This document shows positions 25,061 to 35,919 of a DNA stretch of 64,000 nt, piece after piece. Numbering within the stretch: position 1 is the first letter of the stretch; each line of letters begins with the position of its first letter. Origin of the DNA: Deroplatys truncata (lineage: Eukaryota > Arthropoda > Insecta > Mantodea > Mantidae); assembly GCA_030765065.1 (NCBI GenBank), contig CM060985.1, forward strand, positions 8,618,001 to 8,682,000, written 5' to 3'. A model generated the notes under the pieces. That model did not search any database. It saw nothing but the letters and a program-made list of their open reading frames with translations, and had not been told where the DNA came from. A program made the translations under genes and the position numbers.

Positions 25061-25408
25061 ACTGTAGTTTAAGAATTGCAAGAATGTGAGTGGAGCTAAT
25101 TTCTGCAATTGGGTGGTGGATAACGTTAATGATTGCTCTATTGACCTGCAGGGTTTATTTACTTGGCCGTAAAGAATTAATACAAATTATGTTAAAAGGT
25201 GTGGACAACATTTCCAATACCTTCTAATTACCAGAATTATAATTTGCACAAGAAATCCAAGTGCTTGAATATCCGAATCTGCTGATAAAGTGTGTGCTTT
25301 CCGGTGTCAAGCAAATTCCTGTTAGGCTGACTACATGTCCAAACGAAGGCTCTGTATATATCATTACATCTCGCCAATGATTACAGAAAATTAAAAGTTC
25401 ATACATAC

Positions 25409-26142
25409 ACTCCCTCCTTGATCCTCTGCTCGTAGAACTCCTGTACAGTGAAGGCTGGCAGACTTGGGTACCCAGCACCAAACACCTTTTTCTGAATCTC
25501 ATCTCTGGTTATGATGATGGCTTGCAGAGGTTTCTTCTGAGGACCTTTAGTTTTGTTTTCTTTATTGGCAGCAGTGTCGCCTTGACGCATTTTGGCCATG
25601 TGCTCCAGGAGTGGCTTCTCCATCTCGAGGCTATTCAGTTCATCGAGAGATTCCCTAATATATGACTTAAGTAAAGTAAGGTAGTATTTCCTCTCAGTCT
25701 CTTCATCTGTGATGTTTGCGGATGACATTAGCATTCTCAATGATTCCAGTTCACTTTCCAACTGCTTCTTCTGCTTATAGTTTTCTATTTTAGTATTCCT
25801 GTCCCTCGCCATCGCCAGCAAGTCCACCGACCTTGCAGGCTGCCTGCTGCCTTCCACTTTGTCATCATCCTCCTTTGAGTCTGGAATCTCCACATCGGTA
25901 ATGCCATAGTTCTTGCAGCGCGTCAGAAAATCTTTAAAATAAACTTCTGCTATTTTAACCACTTCCATTCTGTTGTTGACACAAAGTTTCAAACTCAAAG
26001 TTCCAAGAAGTGCTGGAAGAAGGAAGTATTTCAAGTTGCTTGTGGGAACTTCTTCTACACTTTCATTTGTGCTAAACATTCCACATGCAGAGACCAGTCT
26101 TGTAGCATCTTCAAACAACGATACTGCCAACTTTATCTGGCT
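25409..26142 (-). CDS. IGBP1: IGBP1 / alpha-4 (Tap42), exon 2 (main body)
   Basis: The acceptor (ttgtattttcag) precedes 26142 and the donor gtatgt follows 25409, giving 734 nt, in phase with both neighbours. It encodes residues 45-288 plus two bases of Val289. Features: TSNLKYFLLPALLGTLSLKL (about 78-97), the helical block typical of the family; VVKIAEVYFKDFLTRCKNYG (105-124); a basic stretch NYKQKKQLE (165-173); KYYLTLLKSYIRESLDEL (196-213); and near the end RDEIQKKVFGAGYPSLPAF (257-275), the family signature. The N-terminal helical repeat domain binds the catalytic subunits of PP2A, PP4 and PP6 and protects them from degradation in TOR-linked signalling (family knowledge). I see no stop or frame break. 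Confidence 0.95.
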
Positions 26143-26279
26143 CTGAAAATACAACAAATATGGGATAAAAGCAGGAGCTGCACCCTCTAATTTTACTGTT
26201 ACAGCATTATATTAACACATAATCTGGTATGTTACATTCACATTATTTTCTCCACCCACTATCATTTATGTTTTAGTTT

Positions 26280-26490
26280 TCTATCTACCTATTATTGTTT
26301 ATTGCTGAGATAAATATTTGCAGAAATAGTTTCATTATACATTTCATTGCAGATACAAGGGGGATACAGGAGACTGAAATGATAGTCAAATATTTAAAAC
26401 GTGGGTACTATATGCTGCTTCCCTTGCAATTCCATTACATTTTTATTCTTTGTATGATATCACAAGAAACAAATGAATGGTGACTGAAAA
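26280..26490 (-). repeat. Degenerate family A remnant
   Basis: The order gagataaatatttgcaga, tttcattgcagatacaaggg, gatagtcaaatatttaaaac, gctgcttcccttgcaattcc follows the middle of family A as read in the reverse-oriented copies (for example 62610-62760 and 36020-36120). Both ends are lost. Confidence 0.5.
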
Positions 26491-26823
26491 CACTTTAAGG
26501 GAATGCATTGGTGAAATTTAGTAAAAAACAATGTGAACATTTTTTTCTTTTTTTTTTTGCATTTTTATTATACTTATAACTTATACTTTCATGATAAACA
26601 AGTGGCTTTTTTATAAAAAAAAATATTTTGAAGCTACAAATGTCTAACTAAATGGTATGGAACCAATTAAATAAAGCAATGCATTTAACTTTAAACTCCA
26701 TTTTTCAATTTCATTTTTCTCTTTTAAAAATGCTCATTAGATCACAGTTTATTACTTATTAGCTTGAAATTTTAGGGGAGAGCTTCAGGAATAATGGTTT
26801 TAAATTTTTTTTAAAAAAATTAT

Positions 26824-27112
26824 GTCGTCCTCCATAGTCTAAGCGTAGCATATCAGCCTCAGTTCCCAAGGTCGCAGGTTCATGCCTGGTGGAGGCAATG
26901 TATTTTTTTCGGGTGTAAAAATCCTCAGCATGGCTTCCTTTGGAAGGGAAGTAAAGCCAGTGGTCCCGTGTCATAGATTTACGGCACGTAAAAAAGAATC
27001 TCAAGCCTGATAAAGAGGCTTCTGAGCAAAATTTCTGGTCTTTCATGCCCAATACAGAATGGGACAGTAAGGACCATAGCAATTAAAGAGCATCAATAAA
27101 TAAAACTCCATT
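26824..27112 (+). repeat. tRNA-derived SINE, family A-SINE, copy 1
   Basis: The head gtcgtcctccatagtctaag, then gttcccaaggtcgcaggttc (B-box region), ggcttcctttggaagggaag, gatttacggcacgtaaaa, ctcaagcctgataaagaggc, attaaagagcatcaataaat and tail aactcca align end to end with the copies at 56187-56473 (+) and 62052-62343 (-). The A-box part is altered here. No clear target duplication was found for this copy. Confidence 0.85.
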
Positions 27113-28450
27113 TTTATATTTTGTTTTTAAAATTGTTGTGAACTAGTTAGAAAATCTGAAATAGTTCAGCTAAAATTAATTATTTTCCATAACTCAAATT
27201 CAATTAACCTGTGAAGACAAAATTCTTTTTCTCTCTTAGGCTAATTAAAATTAAGAAATGCTTGCAAAACAATTTCTTAGATTTGTATACTAAGCTCAAA
27301 TTAAAAATTTGGGAGCAATATGGGTCCAAGGAACCTTTCATATTATCATTCAAAAAGTGATTAACTATGAATAAAAATGAATATCTTAACAATGGTTTGA
27401 CATAGCCTGTTAAGATTTTGTGTTCACTATGTTTTATGTTCTGAGTATATGGTAAAAAATTCAAAGCTTGAATTTTGGATTTTCACAGATGGATTGTGTA
27501 TAAAGTATTTTGGTAATACTTCCATACTTAATTTCTGGTTAACTTGGTAAAAACTAGTAACTAGGGAAGGAGAATGCACATAATAGTGACTTTAAGAAGA
27601 GATGTGAATACTTCAGAAAAGGTTCCATTTGCCCATTTTAAGATGCGTTCCTAAATAGTAAAACCATTGCAAAATGCCAACCCAATCATATTAGTGTAAT
27701 CCATGAGAATAGTGGTTAAAGGTGGCAAATGCCCAGTTACTGATATCACACCCATTCATATACACAACACACTAATCTTACCTAATTTTGGGAAAATCTG
27801 AAATCACAGGACCCTGTAGTTTCACTGCTTTTCGCTACGGCCTGATAGCCTACCCTCGCCTTTTTTTCTATTTGTCATTTCTATCTCACAGTATTGCTTG
27901 CTCACGTTGACAACCCTTCAAAATGAACTCCAATTGTGATAGCCACAAAGCACCCACTACTGGCCAAACTGTAAACTAATCAATGAAGAAAAACACTGAA
28001 GTTTAATATTTTTTTAACATTCAAACCAATATCAAAAAATATGTTGGAAATTATAGCACCTTCTAGGGAGAGCCGCCACGAAGCTATTATCAGTTAAATA
28101 CCATTTCAGTTTTAAATCTTTCATTATATCTTGGAAAGGTTAGGACCACAAAAAAGTTGTCATAAAATTTGTGTTTAAGCCAGAATAAAATTTTTCGTGC
28201 GATAAGTTTTTATCAGTGATTTCAAAATAAATATTCTCCTAATTCTTTTATATATGCTACTCTTCTAAACAAATACTATACAAACTAATTAAAAAATATA
28301 TTGGATATCTGTAGAGACAAAAATACATATGACAAGTGAATCAGATGAAATGAAAACTAATGACTGCTGGAAACTAACACAATAGAAACTTGCTTATAAT
28401 TTACAATTTTTAATCCTAGATTGATGTGGGGTTGATAACTTTAATGTTTT

Positions 28451-28732
28451 GGACATTATTCTGTATGCAAGTAGGAGGTATGAAATGTTAAGAAACTTAC
28501 GGAATCGGGGTTTTCTAATACGCGGAGTTGATTGTGTAGTATCTTGGGTTCTCATTCGAGTTTAGAAGCGCAGATCCTACGGCTACGCCCTAAAATATCT
28601 CTCGGCTACGCTTTGAGGTTGAGGGCCCTCAATCCCTCGGCTACGCCTTGCGGCATAGGACCCTCGATGTTACAATGTTGAAACCCCAATTCCATGAATT
28701 TCATACCTCATACCCGCATACGGAATAATGTC
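28451..28732. repeat. Fold-back element with GC-rich core
   Basis: The left arm (28451-28515: ggacattattctgtatgc, ggaggtatgaaat, ggaatcggggttt) is the inverted counterpart of the right arm (28680-28732: aaccccaattcc, atttcatacctcat, gcatacggaataatgtcc), with one indel. The core of about 165 bp has three copies, on the - strand, of a word like GCGTAGCCGAGGGAT, separated by short spacers. The same word occurs in repeat family C at 11172-11185 and 33575-33590. It is much more GC-rich than the intron around it. Confidence 0.75.
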
Positions 28733-28757
28733 CCTACTTTCACTGGCATACGTGAAA

Positions 28758-29485
28758 TAGCCGGGACCCTGCGCTTACCTTACATATCCACCAACTTCCA
28801 CCTTCCCCTCCACGCAACATGATTCCCCCACCACTTCTCTTCCCCTCCACGCAACATGATTCCCCACGACAGTGCCAGGTCCGCCAAGCATAATGGGATT
28901 TGCGAGCAGCCACCTAGAGCAAATACCCCGGAAATAGTGATAATACTGAATCGCTGTTTTGTTCGATACTTTTGCCCACTCCTCTGCAACTCCAACTGGA
29001 ATGGAGTAGGCCCAGCAGTACATTAGAAGGCAAAATATGTTGAGATTGATCTTCTGGTGCTCTAAAAAAGAGCCACTTCTAATTGACTTTTTCTGACCTT
29101 TGTGGCTGGGACACCGCCACATGAATCCATCCTGGGCATCCGCACGTCGAACCTCCGTCATTTCTCTACCGCAGCCAACTATAGTGCATCGCGGCGGATC
29201 TCGGGCCAATATTCCATTAGCCCGAAGAAATGCCACTGCTCCTTCCGTGGTAGCAAATTGTCTTGTAACTTCGAAAAGATTCATGTCGAACAAACCAGAC
29301 TAAAATGTGCTAGCAGAATGAGGCATTCGCGCCACAGAACAGCAAACGGCTAAAGTTTTCAAACGCAGAGGTGGAGAACTAAAATAGGGGAAAAGGTAAT
29401 CACGTGATCGCCAGTGCTGACGCCCATTATGGTGGGGGCACTCTTCCCGTTCGTGCTAGGAGAATGCCGGGTAAGCGTACGGTCC
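28758..29485 (-). mobile_element. Merlin-like DNA transposon, internally deleted
   Basis: Possible inverted ends: gccgggaccctgcgcttacc near 28759-28778 and, reversed, ggcgggaccgtacgcttacc near 29468-29487. About 17 of 20 positions agree. The transposase remnant lies between them on the - strand. Target duplication is not evident. At about 730 bp the element is shorter than a full Merlin, consistent with loss of the catalytic part. Confidence 0.5.
28775..29293 (-). pseudogene. Merlin / ISXO2-like transposase, N-terminal part only
   Basis: An open frame of 172 codons. The N-terminal part has a zinc-ribbon-like set of Cys/His (CTIVGCGREM ... WRCPSHKG) followed by KKSIRSGSFLEHQKINLNIF, LLMYCWAYSIPVG and NKTAIQYYHYFRGICSRWLL, ending at LGGPGT. 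This order (zinc ribbon, 'SIR-GSFF', 'K-----YWW', IGGPG) is that of Merlin elements and their bacterial ISXO2/IS1016 relatives, in which the DDE catalytic domain begins right after GGPG. Here the frame instead enters a short duplicated stretch (two copies of a VGNHVAWRG / GESCCVEG-type sequence) and stops. It therefore lacks the catalytic residues and cannot transpose on its own. The frame is unusually well preserved for the window. Confidence 0.7.
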
Positions 29486-29661
29486 CGCCTGTGTCACTAT
29501 TACCCTTTCACTTGTACATCACAATAGTCTATGTACAGAAAACCTCATATCGTAAAAATATTCACCTATTCAGCAAATAACGCCTTTAAAGCTTCAGCAT
29601 TTCTATTGCCCAACCGGTTGAAATATTTTCGCGTTTCCACGTCAATTCTTTTTATACTAAC

Positions 29662-29793
29662 CTGCACGTTTATGCTATTTGTGGCTTCAGAAGTCTTCGA
29701 TACTTCGTCAAAAGCCTTCATGGCTTGTTCGAATAACTGAGATAATGTTTTGTCATTTCTTTCGACACTTTCCTCTCCTACGGCAGCCATCAT
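29662..29793 (-). CDS. IGBP1: IGBP1 / alpha-4 (Tap42), exon 1 (start)
   Basis: The start codon is at 29793 (second ATG directly after it) and the exon ends at 29662 with donor gttagt; it is 132 nt, exactly 44 codons. The peptide MMAAVGEESVERNDKTLSQL continues FEQAMKAFDEVSKTSEATNS and INVQ. The layout (short acidic lead, L-xLFE-----DEV) matches the alpha-4 N-terminus, and exon 2 picks up with SQIKLAVSLFEDATRLV as expected. Joined length is 353 residues, close to the usual 330-360. The gene is divergent from PGAM; no TATA-like box stands out upstream. Confidence 0.88.
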
Positions 29794-31934
29794 TGAATGT
29801 TTGTAATTTCGTGATTCTTCTGTCAGTCAACGCCAACTGAGGAGGCTATTGTTAGCATATTGCCAACATCAATGTTATTTCTAACCAAATATTTATGGTT
29901 GTATTTTTGCAGAACCGATGAATATTTGACTGTAGCAGTTTTGAGTGTGAATATTAAAGCGTTGTATTGTATTTCATATTATGGCTCATTTGTTCTTTAT
30001 AAACAGTGATGTAATATTTACAAAAGAGACGCCACTGTCACCAACATATGAATAAAACAGGGCAAACAATCAATAATTTTGTAAATGAACAAAGTAGCAA
30101 TAGAAATTATATGAACACGTTCCCCTTATTTGGTGTCAGATTATTTTATAGTAAGCAAGAGAGACACTCATTAAAATTGGCAAAAGTTCTCGTTTACTTG
30201 CAAATCATTTTCACATTTAAAATGTTAGTTCACTCCGTCTATCAACTATACTAAGTTTCTATTCCTTCAATGAGCATAGTGCGTTTACCAACGTAAAAAA
30301 TGCATTAATATTTATTAAAAATAATAAATTTCGATATAGTATGAAATATAAACTTCTATAAATTTGTAAGTGTTCCGTGGATTCGTTTTGAAATTCCGGC
30401 CTCAGCGCTTTGGGCGAAAACATTTCAACACAACAATAACATCTCGCTTTCAATCCTGTTATTATGGAACGCTTTCAGAATGCTTAGGCTGTAACCACTG
30501 TAACTAAACAATTACAGAGGAGGCAATAAGAAACTACAATGATCATATGGAGAATATTATATCTCTTAATACAGTCATATACAATAAACCATGCAATGCT
30601 GTTTTGTGTGTCGAAATAATAATCCAAATAAAGGTTATGTTTATATTGTTTGCCACAACTATTCTTTTGGGGGCCCAATAACAAAAGGAATGCGAAACAA
30701 TAAAAAAATATTCCCGTCTTTTGTTTAAACGGTTGAAGCGAGGCTTTATATCGAATCTTTTGGCGAAAAAGGAAAATTGTGCTATTTACAATCCTTGCAG
30801 AATTGATTATGCTCTTCAGTTATTAACAACGCAGCTTGTTTGACCTTAAGATAAAAATATTTTATAGTTTGCAGATAAAGTTAGTATTTATTCCTTAAAG
30901 GGTAAAGATTTGTCATTTAAAATTAATGTTCGAAAATGTGCATTGCAGGCATTTTACTATAAAAGATGGAAAGTAAAAGTTTTCATGTGGAAAACCATCA
31001 TTTACGCCATCAAGGTTCTTTCATTCTTGGAAAAAAAATGTGATAAGCACAAAAACAATCATTCCCCTATGCACTATTTATAACTCGCACAAAACGATTC
31101 ACAGGTTTAATTAATTGCTATAGGATATTCAGGCATCGGTTTTGTTTAATGGGCTCTACTCTTGGTGATATGGGAGACAGTCTCTTACTCATGAGGGAAG
31201 TTTGGATTGTCGAAACATCCTCTCGGTCTGGATAAAATACTATCAGAGTGTATCAGAGTAACTGAGGGGTTATGATAACTACCATGGGAAAGAGGGGGTT
31301 CCCGGGCTTGAAAAACACGCATTTGTGCAAGTGGTCAAAGGGTTCGAATTCAGACGACTATCCATTAATTCTGCAACTATATAGATCTATAGTCTACTTT
31401 TATAGCACTTAGCATAATTAAGCTTTAACTTTCTTGCACAAGGATTCCAAACTGGGAAGCGTTTTCTTTACAACTACAGTGTATTGCGTGACATAAATGC
31501 ATATGTGAACAATGAATTTGAGATTGTCCTTTGATACTTTGTGTATAATGCGTAGGCATATCTATCAAGAACATTAGTGCACAATTAGCACTTCAGATTT
31601 CTACTGGCAGAGATAAATCTGGTATTATCGAGTCTTGTAGAGCTCAACAAACATGTAATAATACACCGACGGAATGTTATCGTGGTGCACTTGACAAGGT
31701 GACCTTGCCGAACTGCAGCTATAGGATACCATCACCCGCCAGCATTCAAAGCCTAATTATAAGGGTACTGTAAATTATTTTCCTTGTTATCTGCGACTTT
31801 GTCCCCGTGTTGGCACAATGACTTCTCATTTGATCCAAGAAGCACAGTGATTGTGACCTGTAAGTGGAACAACGTTCTAGGAAGTACGTGATGTTCTAAA
31901 TTTGGAAATTAATCGTACGCTAAATTTAGGAACA
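29794..31934. promoter_or_regulatory. Intergenic region between divergent IGBP1 and PGAM genes
   Basis: About 2.1 kb separates the two start codons. It must hold both promoters and 5' UTRs, but I cannot point to defined core elements. It is one of the few parts of the window without a recognisable transposon. Short frames here show no family signature. A tRNA B-box-like word (gggttcgaattc, 31339-31350) lacks a matching A box and is not called. Confidence 0.5.
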
Positions 31935-32034
31935 ATGTCAAAATTCAAGGTTGTATTTTGCAGACATGGAGAAAGTGAATGGACCAAAGACAATTTATTT
32001 TGTGGATGGGTGGACGTCAATCTTACCCCTAAAG
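31935..32034 (+). CDS. PGAM: Phosphoglycerate mutase (cofactor-dependent), exon 1
   Basis: The start ATG at 31935 has good context (aacaATGt). The peptide [16 protein letters not shown] then [18 protein letters not shown] holds the phosphohistidine motif R10-H11-G12-E13-S14 of 2,3-bisphosphoglycerate-dependent phosphoglycerate mutase, which interconverts 3- and 2-phosphoglycerate in glycolysis in the cytosol. Donor gtgtgt follows, with one base of Gly34 carried over. Where animal PGAM1 has GWYD, this protein has GWVD. Upstream is a probable 5' UTR. Confidence 0.95.
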
Positions 32035-32484
32035 GTGTGTTCTACTAAATTTATTGATAGCAAGCAATTGAATACATTATAGAAAATTTATAATATGCAG
32101 AGATGAAGTATAACACCATTGTTAATATGTAAGGTTAGGTTATAAGAATTGAACGAAATGCAGCGAGTGCGTACAGAAACATAGAAAATTGTACATTTTA
32201 TATTATTTTATTAAAATGCAGTTTGTGTTATTTTAATCACAAGATACATGATAACTTTGTTGAAATGTACAAAGTAACTTAACCTTAACACATAAATAAA
32301 AAAACAAAACAAATAACAAACAAACCTATGCTCAGGCATAAAAATGTAGCATTAACAGGTTTCAGTTGCTGTCCATATTACACAATTCCTGCTAAATATG
32401 TAAAAATTTGGAAATGTTGTAAATACAAATTATTTTGTCTTCCATTGAGTTTATTTCACCTGTATACTACAACATTGTGTATAG
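32035..32484 (+). other. PGAM intron 1
   Basis: 450 bp, gtgtgt...ttgtgtatag. AT-rich, nothing else recognised. An open frame starting at 32328 runs through the acceptor into exon 2 but its intronic part is not coding. Confidence 0.8.
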
Positions 32485-32717
32485 GACGTGAAGAAGCTGA
32501 ATTAACAGGAAAGGCCCTACTGAAGGAAGGTCTGAAGTTTGACAAAGCATACACATCACTTCTGAAGCGAGCTCACCAATCTCTTGAAATTATCCAAAAG
32601 GTAATCGACCAGCCCAACTTGGAGGTTGTTGAGGCTTGGCAGTTAAATGAGAGACATTATGGGGCACTTACTGGTTACAACAAGGCAGAAATGGCAGAGA
32701 AATATGGTGAAAAGCAG
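32485..32717 (+). CDS. PGAM: Phosphoglycerate mutase, exon 2
   Basis: Acceptor tgtgtatag before 32485 and donor gtaagg after 32717. It encodes residues 34-111, beginning GREEAELTGKALLKEGLKF. Active-site features: K61-R62-A63, then LNERHYGALTG with E89, R90, H91 and Y92 at the family positions, and YNKAEMAEKYGEKQ. The frame ends on a complete codon. Confidence 0.95.
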
Positions 32718-33958
32718 GTAAGGGATCAAACTGCAAGTGCTGTAAAAAGTTATACAAACCTACTTAAACACTGACTGGATGAAATTCTAGGAAATGGAGT
32801 TTTGTAGATATTAAAATGAAAAGATAAGAATGTAATACCAAAATTCAAATGTTTTTTCAGGGTTGACATTTTCTTACATTTATTATGCTCTTTTTGTTGT
32901 TAGCAAAAATTATAGGACTGAGACAATAATGTTTCTGTCTTGTGTTTCAAATTTAATGATTTGCTTTCGTTAAAATTTTTACTATTTTGTCCAGATGGTT
33001 TAAATGATGGAGATTTTTAAATGTGGAATTGAAAATTAGTGTTACAGGAGCACTTGTAAAAATCTGCCATTTATGAAATAGGACTGAAATTGGGTGATGT
33101 GAAACTGAAAACATAACCTAATTTAAATATTTTTGAAAATATCTTGAAGCCTGCATCTATCGAGAAGAAACATGCTTTTTATTAGTGAAAGAATTATCAA
33201 AATGGTGTGATAAAGTGTAGCAACCTTCAACTCTCTTTATTTTAAATTGACACACATCACTGTTACTAGCTTCTCAATCTTCAAAATTAATTTATCAAAA
33301 CTGGTTTAGTGGTTTTTGGGACTTCTCACTCTCTCTCTCTCTCTGTAGGATAATGCAAGAATAGGGGCCACATTCACTATATACATGACACACAGTATTA
33401 TTTTTATTACTTTCATAACATTTTTAAACATAAGAACATTCTGGACCTTTAATTATATTCTGTTGCTTTTGTTCCATATTAACATGTTACACAACTCTCA
33501 TCACATGCAATACAATCCGATGCATTGCTTGTGTTTTCCTTCTGGTGCCAACCTTGTGGGCCCTAAGCTGCAAAGCGTAGCCGAGGGATACTTTTTATAA
33601 GTAGAGGAGTGGAGCGACGACAGAGCATAGCCATAGGATCTGTGAGGCTAAACCCCAATGATCCATAATAGCGTATATATAGCAACAATCCTTTAGTCAC
33701 CTTTGGTTGGGAACTCTCCATCCAAAGTGTCGCCAGTAGCCACTAAAAGGGAGGGTGGGTGTCCAAGGTGTCTTCATCCTGGCAACAACTGCATAAAGCA
33801 AATCCCCATTCTCTACCGACACCTCTGCATATCAAAATATCTCATTTTTGTAAGTATTCATACTACATTATGCTCCTATTCCTAGCGCTGAATTTAGTTG
33901 AAGAAACATTTTCAAGTTTTTTTAAAATTAATTTCTTCAATGAAGTGATATTTTCCAG
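32718..33958 (+). other. PGAM intron 2
   Basis: 1.24 kb. It contains a single end (33205-33249) resembling one end of the 97-bp inverted-repeat element at 53774-54764, a TC microsatellite (about 33327-33346), and repeat family C copy 2. Confidence 0.75.
33345..33760 (+). repeat. Dispersed repeat family C, copy 2
   Basis: Collinear with 10960-11370: cacattcactatatac, cataacatttttaaacataa, catattaacatgttacacaa, then gcaaagcgtagccgagggat, a spacer, and agcatagccataggatctgt followed by gagg. It lies wholly in PGAM intron 2. Class unknown. Confidence 0.65.
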
Positions 33959-34217
33959 GTACAAATTTGGAGGCGCAGTTTTGACGTACTCCCGCCACCG
34001 ATGAAGGAAAGCCACAAGTATTACTTGCAGATTACTGAGAACCCCAAGTTTGCAAAAATAAAGGATAAGATTCCAGAAACAGAATCCTTGAAAACAACAC
34101 TGTTCCGAGCAGAGCCGTACTGGACGGACGTGATAGCTAAGGATGTGAAGGATGGCAAAAGGATCCTGGTTGTGGCTCATGGCACCAGCTTACGGGCAGT
34201 TGTCAAACACTTGGACA
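33959..34217 (+). CDS. PGAM: Phosphoglycerate mutase, exon 3
   Basis: Acceptor atattttccag before 33959 and donor gtgagc after 34217. It encodes residues 112-197 plus the first base of Asn198: VQIWRRSFDVLPPPMKESHK (the conserved WRRS-D-PPPP block), a divergent middle, SLKTTLFRAEPYWTDVI, and KRILVVAHGTSLRAVVKHLD. His185 in AHG is the second catalytic His. The residue two places after this His is Thr here, where PGAM1 and the bacterial enzyme usually have Asn (AHGNSLR). An ATG at 34001 opens a shorter frame but is internal. Confidence 0.95.
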
Positions 34218-34474
34218 GTGAGCATTCTCTTTGTTTATATACTATTCAAGCAATTTGAAAAACTGCATCTAATGTTTTACTAATCCTTACATAGAAGAAA
34301 ATACTTGGTCTGCAACACTTTTTTCATTTGTATTTTACATATTATTCAAAGAAAAACTTGTTTTAATTTCTGTACCACTTACCACTGTGTGTAGAGCAAG
34401 TAGTATATCCCACACATAAATTCATATTAGGTGTTTCACTGGAAATATCCTTTGAGGTCCATTGAGCAGGGTGG

Positions 34475-34577
34475 GGGGGGGCCACGTACATAGTAGGTAA
34501 AGAAGGTATTGCATTCCACCCAAAAATTTGATACTGAGAAACACATATTTTGAGACCCCTTGAGTAAAAAAATATTT
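34475..34577 (+). repeat. Family A head fragment
   Basis: The words cacgtacatagtaggtaaag, gaaggtattgcattccaccc, aaaatttgatactgag and attttgagaccccttgagta are the head of family A, + orientation, cut off at the boundary with the next, reversed copy. Confidence 0.7.
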
Positions 34578-35305
34578 TCCCTGATGTGCTACATTCACAT
34601 GACTTTCTCTACCCTCTATCACTTATTAGTGGGTGTACAACTATTCTTACTAAAGCTTATTTTTCTATCTACTTCATTATAATCCAAATAAAGCTTTGCA
34701 GAAATATCTACATTTCATTTTAGATACAAAAGGAAGAGCAATAGTCAAATGCTTAAGAACTGGACGCTATATGCTGGTCTTACTGTTGTTTCCATGCAAT
34801 ATTGAATGACCAAGTAATGAACTATTCGAACCATTAACAATGGATGCCTCAGAAATGGTTTATACCAGTAAACAAGTTATTTTGAATATATTGTGTATTT
34901 TAAAGAGATTTATATTGTTTGTCTAGCACCTAACGTTTAACACCTGTACAAGGTTATACAAAATTCCTTCCGAATGAAGAGGACTTCAAAGGTTATTCCC
35001 AGAAAATTCAAGATATACATTTTATTTGTCATGTAAACATCATTAATATATGGTATTTTAATCAAAATTGCTAGAGCAAGTTTTTGAAAAAAAAAAATTT
35101 CAAAAATGTTCTATGCAAAAAGTAGTTTGAAGAGGGAGGATTTTCGAAAATCACATGAACGCACACAATGTTTTCCTAAATATGCTTTTGTTTTGGATTC
35201 AGGGTTCTCAAAACATATGTTTCTGGTGAAATCTCGGTATATCAAATTTTTGGGTGGAATGAAATACCTTCTCCACCAAGTATGTGCGTGGTAGAGAAAG
35301 TAAAA
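34578..35305 (-). repeat. Family A copy, reversed, diverged
   Basis: It begins with tgatgtgctacattcacatg and actttctctac (tail end in reverse) and ends with ctcggtatatcaaatttttg, ggtggaatgaaataccttct and ggtagagaaagtaaa (head end in reverse). It is about 730 bp and clearly older than the copies at 35920-38537. Confidence 0.75.
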
Positions 35306-35917
35306 AGGCATGTTTAGAAAAAAATATGAAACTTGGTATTTTCCAAAGATGCAACACTAAGATTTTCAAGAAAATACCCTCTCCCCAAACTACCCTTAAC
35401 ATGGAACATTTTTCAAAATGTTTGATTTTCCAAAAAATGGCCATCAATTTTGATTAAAAGATCACATATTAAAGATATTTAAATGACAAATGAAACATAT
35501 ATCTTGCATTTTCTGGGAATAGCCTGCGAAGTCTTCTTCATTCGGAAGAAATTTTGTATAATCTTGTATAACTGGTAAATGTTAAGTGATAGACAAAAGG
35601 CCTACTACACAAAAAATTTAGATCTCTTTAAAATGCATAATTTATTTCAAATAATTGTTTTGTGACATTAGCCATTATGGAGATATCCATTATTAATGGG
35701 TCAAATTATTTAATAATTAACCAATATTTTAAAGTTCTGTCGATTTTCAGTTGTTTCTGGCAATGTCGTGGAAAGAGTATGGAATTTTAAAGCCAGCATA
35801 TAGTATCGCAGTTTTAAAACACTTGACTATCACTCTTCTCTTTGTATCTATAATGAAATGGTAATATTGCTATTATTTCTGCAAAGGTTTATCTCAAAAT
35901 GAAGTAGATAGAAAAAA
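35306..35917 (+). repeat. Family A copy, direct, head-truncated
   Basis: It starts in the middle of the head (gaaacttggtattttccaaa), runs through ttttcaagaaaataccctct, aactggtaaatgttaagtga and tatggaattttaaagccagc, and ends at tttatctcaaaatgaagtag. Together with the reversed copy at 34578-35305 it makes an inverted pair. Confidence 0.7.
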
Positions 35918-35919
35918 AA

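Larger units (their letters stand above)
21094..25408 (-). other. IGBP1 intron 2, with transposon remnants
   Basis: The 4.3 kb intron runs from donor gtatgt (after 25409) to the acceptor before 21093. It contains a LINE fragment (22130-22480), a transposase pseudogene (23464-24320) and a transposase N-terminal scrap (24842-25060). A tRNA-like B box (gggttcaaatcctgc, 23113-23127) preceded by tRNA-like text is probably another decayed SINE head. I see nothing in the rest. Confidence 0.75.
26143..29661 (-). other. IGBP1 intron 1, with SINE, fold-back and Merlin-like elements
   Basis: The 3.5 kb intron runs from donor gttagt (after 29662) to the acceptor at 26143. It holds a family A remnant (26280-26490), SINE-A (26824-27112), a fold-back element (28451-28732) and a Merlin-like element (about 28758-29485). 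I see nothing in 27113-28450. Confidence 0.75.

Noticed and set aside
31339-31350. tRNA B-box-like word gggttcgaattc in the IGBP1-PGAM spacer
   Set aside because: No A box at the right distance and no cloverleaf could be drawn, so no tRNA or SINE was called.
32328-32774. 148-codon frame taken as one gene
   Set aside because: Only 32485-32717 is coding (PGAM exon 2); the ends are intron read-through.
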